Shown here: one piece after another, positions 60,532-64,000 of the stretch | Position numbering within the stretch: position 1 is the first letter of the stretch | Layout: each line of letters starts with the position of its first letter | Assembly: GCA_034336665.1 (NCBI GenBank) | Contig: JAPFBE010000003.1 | Coordinates: 14,796,360 to 14,860,359 of the forward strand | Direction: 5' to 3' | Length of the DNA: 64,000 nt | Source: Luscinia megarhynchos | Taxonomy: Eukaryota; Chordata; Aves; Passeriformes; Turdidae | Notes under the pieces: generated by a model | Databases searched by the model: none | What the model saw: only the letters and a program-made list of their open reading frames with translations | Told to the model about the DNA's origin: nothing | Program-made: the position numbers and the translations under genes

Positions 60532-63500
60532 CATGGTATGTCAGAAAGTCTCCATGAAGTGCAGATCTCCTCTTTACTCCCATTTATTTAGTGCATGACT
60601 CTGAAATTACTCACTCTCCTCAAAAGCATTTGTAGAGTATAAAACCCAACTCTCTATACTTTCTAGAAGTCTTCAGGGGAGAAAAATGTTTTATACAGAA
60701 GTATTAATTTTTTTTTCACCTTGAAAAGCCTTGCTCTAGGAAACAGCTCTTCTGCAAGTGAGATCCTGGTTGCATTGCTGCTCTCAGGAGTCCAGCTTGG
60801 TAGCCCAGGCACTTTCTGCCTTATTTAATGCACAAGAACTACAGCCCAGTAGGCCACAGAGAACCGAAATGGCTCCTCTTACTTTACTACCTCAAGCAAT
60901 TTGGCAAATGATTAATGAGCTCAGGCATCTCAGCAGGCACCTCTGGGCACAAGGTGGCAAAGGGGAGCAGCTAGCTGGGAGGTTAGAGTGGTGTTGCTGC
61001 TCTCTAGAGGGAAACCTGTTCTACTCCTTAATTGCAGCCTTGGGCTCCTTGTCTACATGCATGGCACCATACAGTTCCACTATTAGGTTGATGTTACTTT
61101 CTCCCTTTTTTTTTCCTACATTTGTAATCAAACAAAATGACCACAATCCTAGAATATGTTCAAAGGAGAGATAGATCAGAAAAGGGGAAAATACTGAAAG
61201 TTTAAATGCTGGAGCAACCATGCTCTTTCTCTCCAATGACAAAACTACCAAACTTAAAAGAGGCAAAGGAAAGATCTGACCCAGCACCCAAAACAAAAAG
61301 TCATGACTGCCAGGTATGTAACTACATGCATGCTGTAACCAGATCTTGTCCCAAGCAGAGCTGTGATGAGACTGATGATCTCATGGTTCATTTTTGCAAT
61401 ATCCATCTAGCACAGACAAAGCCTAGCAGGTATAGAGCATGAGAAGTTCGTTTCTGGCTCACCAGGAGTCAGGAGGACCACTATAAGCTATAAAATGTGC
61501 ACCTAGGTAAATCAGACTTGTAGCTGGTGTATAATCCTAGCTCCTTCTGTTCAACAGTGTTAATGAGGACTCTAATTGGACAAGTGAAAAAAATTCTCAC
61601 ATCAAAAATTCCCCTGCAAGACTGTTGTCCCTCATAACTGTTACCTGCCTATCTTGTTTGCCTGAAGTAAAAGCAAACAGTTCTGCTGAACTGTTACATG
61701 TTCAGGACAGAATAGAAGAGACAGTAAAGTGCCTAGCACAAGGACTGCTCTGAAGCCAGCACTGCCATATGGTGGAAAATTACATTGGGGAATTTTTTGG
61801 TTGGTTTTTTTTGTTTTGTTAGAGGGTTTTTTGCATTCTGGATAAGAAAAATTAAATCAAAATGTTAACACTGCACTAGAAAGATGTAAATTTGTAATCA
61901 GCCCATTTAATTTCAAGGAATTGACCCATTTTTTTCAAGATATAGAAATATTGTTGTGATTTCATATTCTCTGTTCTGTAAAATAAATGCTTTTACTACA
62001 CAACTCTTTAAGTGAGTTTGCAATAATTTAGCGATATTGAAAGAGAACAAGAATATTGAATAAGAACATTGACTCATTTCTGTAATGAATACCAATTAGG
62101 ATATCAACATACTCATTCTCAGTGATGTGGCAACTGCTGCTTGGTTTACTTATTAACAGGTGGTACAGCAGCCAGTGGAATACCAGTTTGAAACTCATAA
62201 TTCACAGCTGGCAATTTTCTATTAACTTCTCTTGTAGTAGTATTGATAAAAAATATTGATGATAAAAAAATAGAATTCCAAAAAATGCAGCAGGTAAAGC
62301 ATTTTAATTTTAGTTGAAATTACCAAGGCAATTAACACACTTCAGTGAGCACTCTGAGTCTACAAGAGTCTTTTTTTCAACGGAAATTATGCACAATTTA
62401 TTACATATTGTATCTATCTTAGATAATGTCAAATTTCATGTTTAAAGTGTAAGGAATAATGCATTTACACAAATCCCACAGAATTTCTCTAGAATTTAGT
62501 ATTATAAAACTAAACCCTCTGTCTGTACCAGGATATTTCAAAAAGAATCTACCTGCACATGAGTCAAATATTTACCGTTTTTTAAGATAATGAGCAGGAC
62601 TTGAGCTGTTTCTTGGGGCAGATTTCCCAGCTGTTCTGGAACAACTAGTTAAGGAAAAAAAATCATATGACTAGTAAAGTATATAGATATTTGGACATAT
62701 ATTCCCACCAGACTTTGGTGTGAATACCAACATCAATAAAGTCAATAAAGACTTGCTTGTGCATCATTCACATTGGTCACCATTCCACTGTTCTCATCTC
62801 TCTGTCTGTTCTGTGGACTTGTAGCACATAACTGCAGGTTTTTTCCAAGACTGCTTCTTGTGTTTCTTTCTACTTCTGATTTATCTATCTACTAATAAAT
62901 TCTCATATTGATAAAAGTTAAACAGACTCAAATTTACTATAAGGGGTCAGATTCTCTTTGATGTAATTTCATTTCCCAGCCCAACTGAAAATACCATTTC
63001 TAATAAAAATACTGATAGAATATTTTTTAAAAGAAGTCACTGTAAGTGCAAATTTTTTTCCGTACCATTTTTATGACCCAACTACCAGTGTAGAGCTGGG
63101 TTTGGGGTTTGTTGAGTTACCTAAATAAAAGGAAACAATAGGAGATTTCCACTGAATTTGCTGGTAACTAGGAGAAGGTCACTAAAAGCAGTCCAAGTCT
63201 TACTTCAAACCTTTTTCAAGGCAATTTAGACCTAATTCTTCTTCCAATGATCCATCTAGAATTTCTCAGTTTCTTTTCTGTCTGCCATTTCTAAGGATTC
63301 TTTAGCAAGAAAATTTTCAAAAACAACATTTTCTTTTTATGATGAGAGCCTTTCTTTAAAAAGAAATATCTGTCAGTAGTTTTTCAGTGCAACTGAGGCT
63401 TGGAAACAACAGTCCTATGGCTGCTCATTCCTGCTGCTCTCTGAGTGACTTTACACAAGTCTCAGCATGTCTCTGTTACCTTAGCTACCCCTTTTTGTCC

Positions 63501-64000
63501 TCCCCTAAACTGTGCTGTCATTGTGGCAAGGACTGTGACCTACAATCCATTTCTATGGTCCCTCACACAATAAGAACTTGATCGCAGCTGGGGTCTAGAG
63601 ACAAACTGTGGCAACACAAATAACAAAAGAGACCTTGAGTACAGGGGAGGAGCAGCCGGGCAAACTGCCACCACATTCTTAGATAACTTACTACAATTTT
63701 CTACAAGAAATACAAGAGAAATTGACTTTTTAAAGTGTCAGAATATCTTTATCTCAACTCCAGCTAGTACTTTCCAAGCCCAGGTCTCTCCCTGATGTTC
63801 TATGAAATTTCTGGCTTCACCTGCAATGAGTTCACTGAGAGAAAATTAAGGAAGAGCAAGCTCCAAATTTGCATAAAAGAAAGCATTTCCTCCATATCAC
63901 TATTTCACCTATGATAAGAAGGAATATCTGAAAAACCAGTCCTTGGGGTTGTTTTTTGGACTTCTTAATGGTGGTGCTCAATAACCTCTGAGGTCTTTCT
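60532..64000. other. Non-coding stretch to the window end
   Basis: No gene recognised. The 138-codon plus-strand frame at 60758-61174 has no recognisable family, and its open length is within chance expectation. A G/T-rich patch lies at 61795-61830. Confidence 0.5.

Noticed and set aside
60758..61174. A 138-codon plus-strand gene
   Set aside because: No domain, signal or codon-use evidence; its length is within chance for six frames over 64 kb.

Overview
The window looks like gene-poor, AT-rich nuclear DNA from a bird, most likely a passerine or close relative. The evidence is the repeat content: several 5'-truncated CR1 LINE copies in both orientations, long terminal repeats of avian endogenous retroviruses, low CpG outside one short patch, and no compact coding layout. 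Nothing resembles a prokaryotic, organellar or viral genome. I could run no similarity search. Family names come from matching the sequence to consensus features I know.

Layout: 1-3045 is plain non-coding DNA. At 3046-3500 there is a 455-bp uninterrupted homopurine tract, GGGAAA hexamers grading into GGAAA pentamers. 3501-19900 is mostly featureless apart from a CR1 fragment (8808-9265) and a microsatellite (16712-16769). 19920-26940 is the repeat-dense part: LTR-like pieces (19920-20670), an antisense CR1 (22680-23660), and a sense CR1 in two segments split by about 640 bp of other sequence (24745-26940). 31690-33180 stands out as a possible regulatory block; 32461-33020 carries 16 CpGs in otherwise CpG-poor DNA. 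39530-40320 looks like a very old antisense CR1/L3-class relic.

The most striking object is 47912-50141: a 2.2-kb solo LTR, probably ERVL-type, with an imperfect 5-bp target duplication, swollen by about 33 tandem copies of a 39-40 bp unit. The array has visible higher-order periods of about 118 and 198 bp. It is almost stop-free in many frames, which produces long but spurious reading frames, including one of 537 codons. A second LTR lies at 60050-60531 and shares a 3' end module with the one near 20 kb.

No protein-coding gene can be named. The best coding evidence is a candidate terminal exon on the minus strand at 45786-46068, with a strong acceptor, 93 codons of gene-like codon use, a stop and a downstream polyadenylation signal. 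A weaker candidate terminal exon is on the plus strand at 35615-35720. The rest is most simply read as intergenic or intronic sequence.
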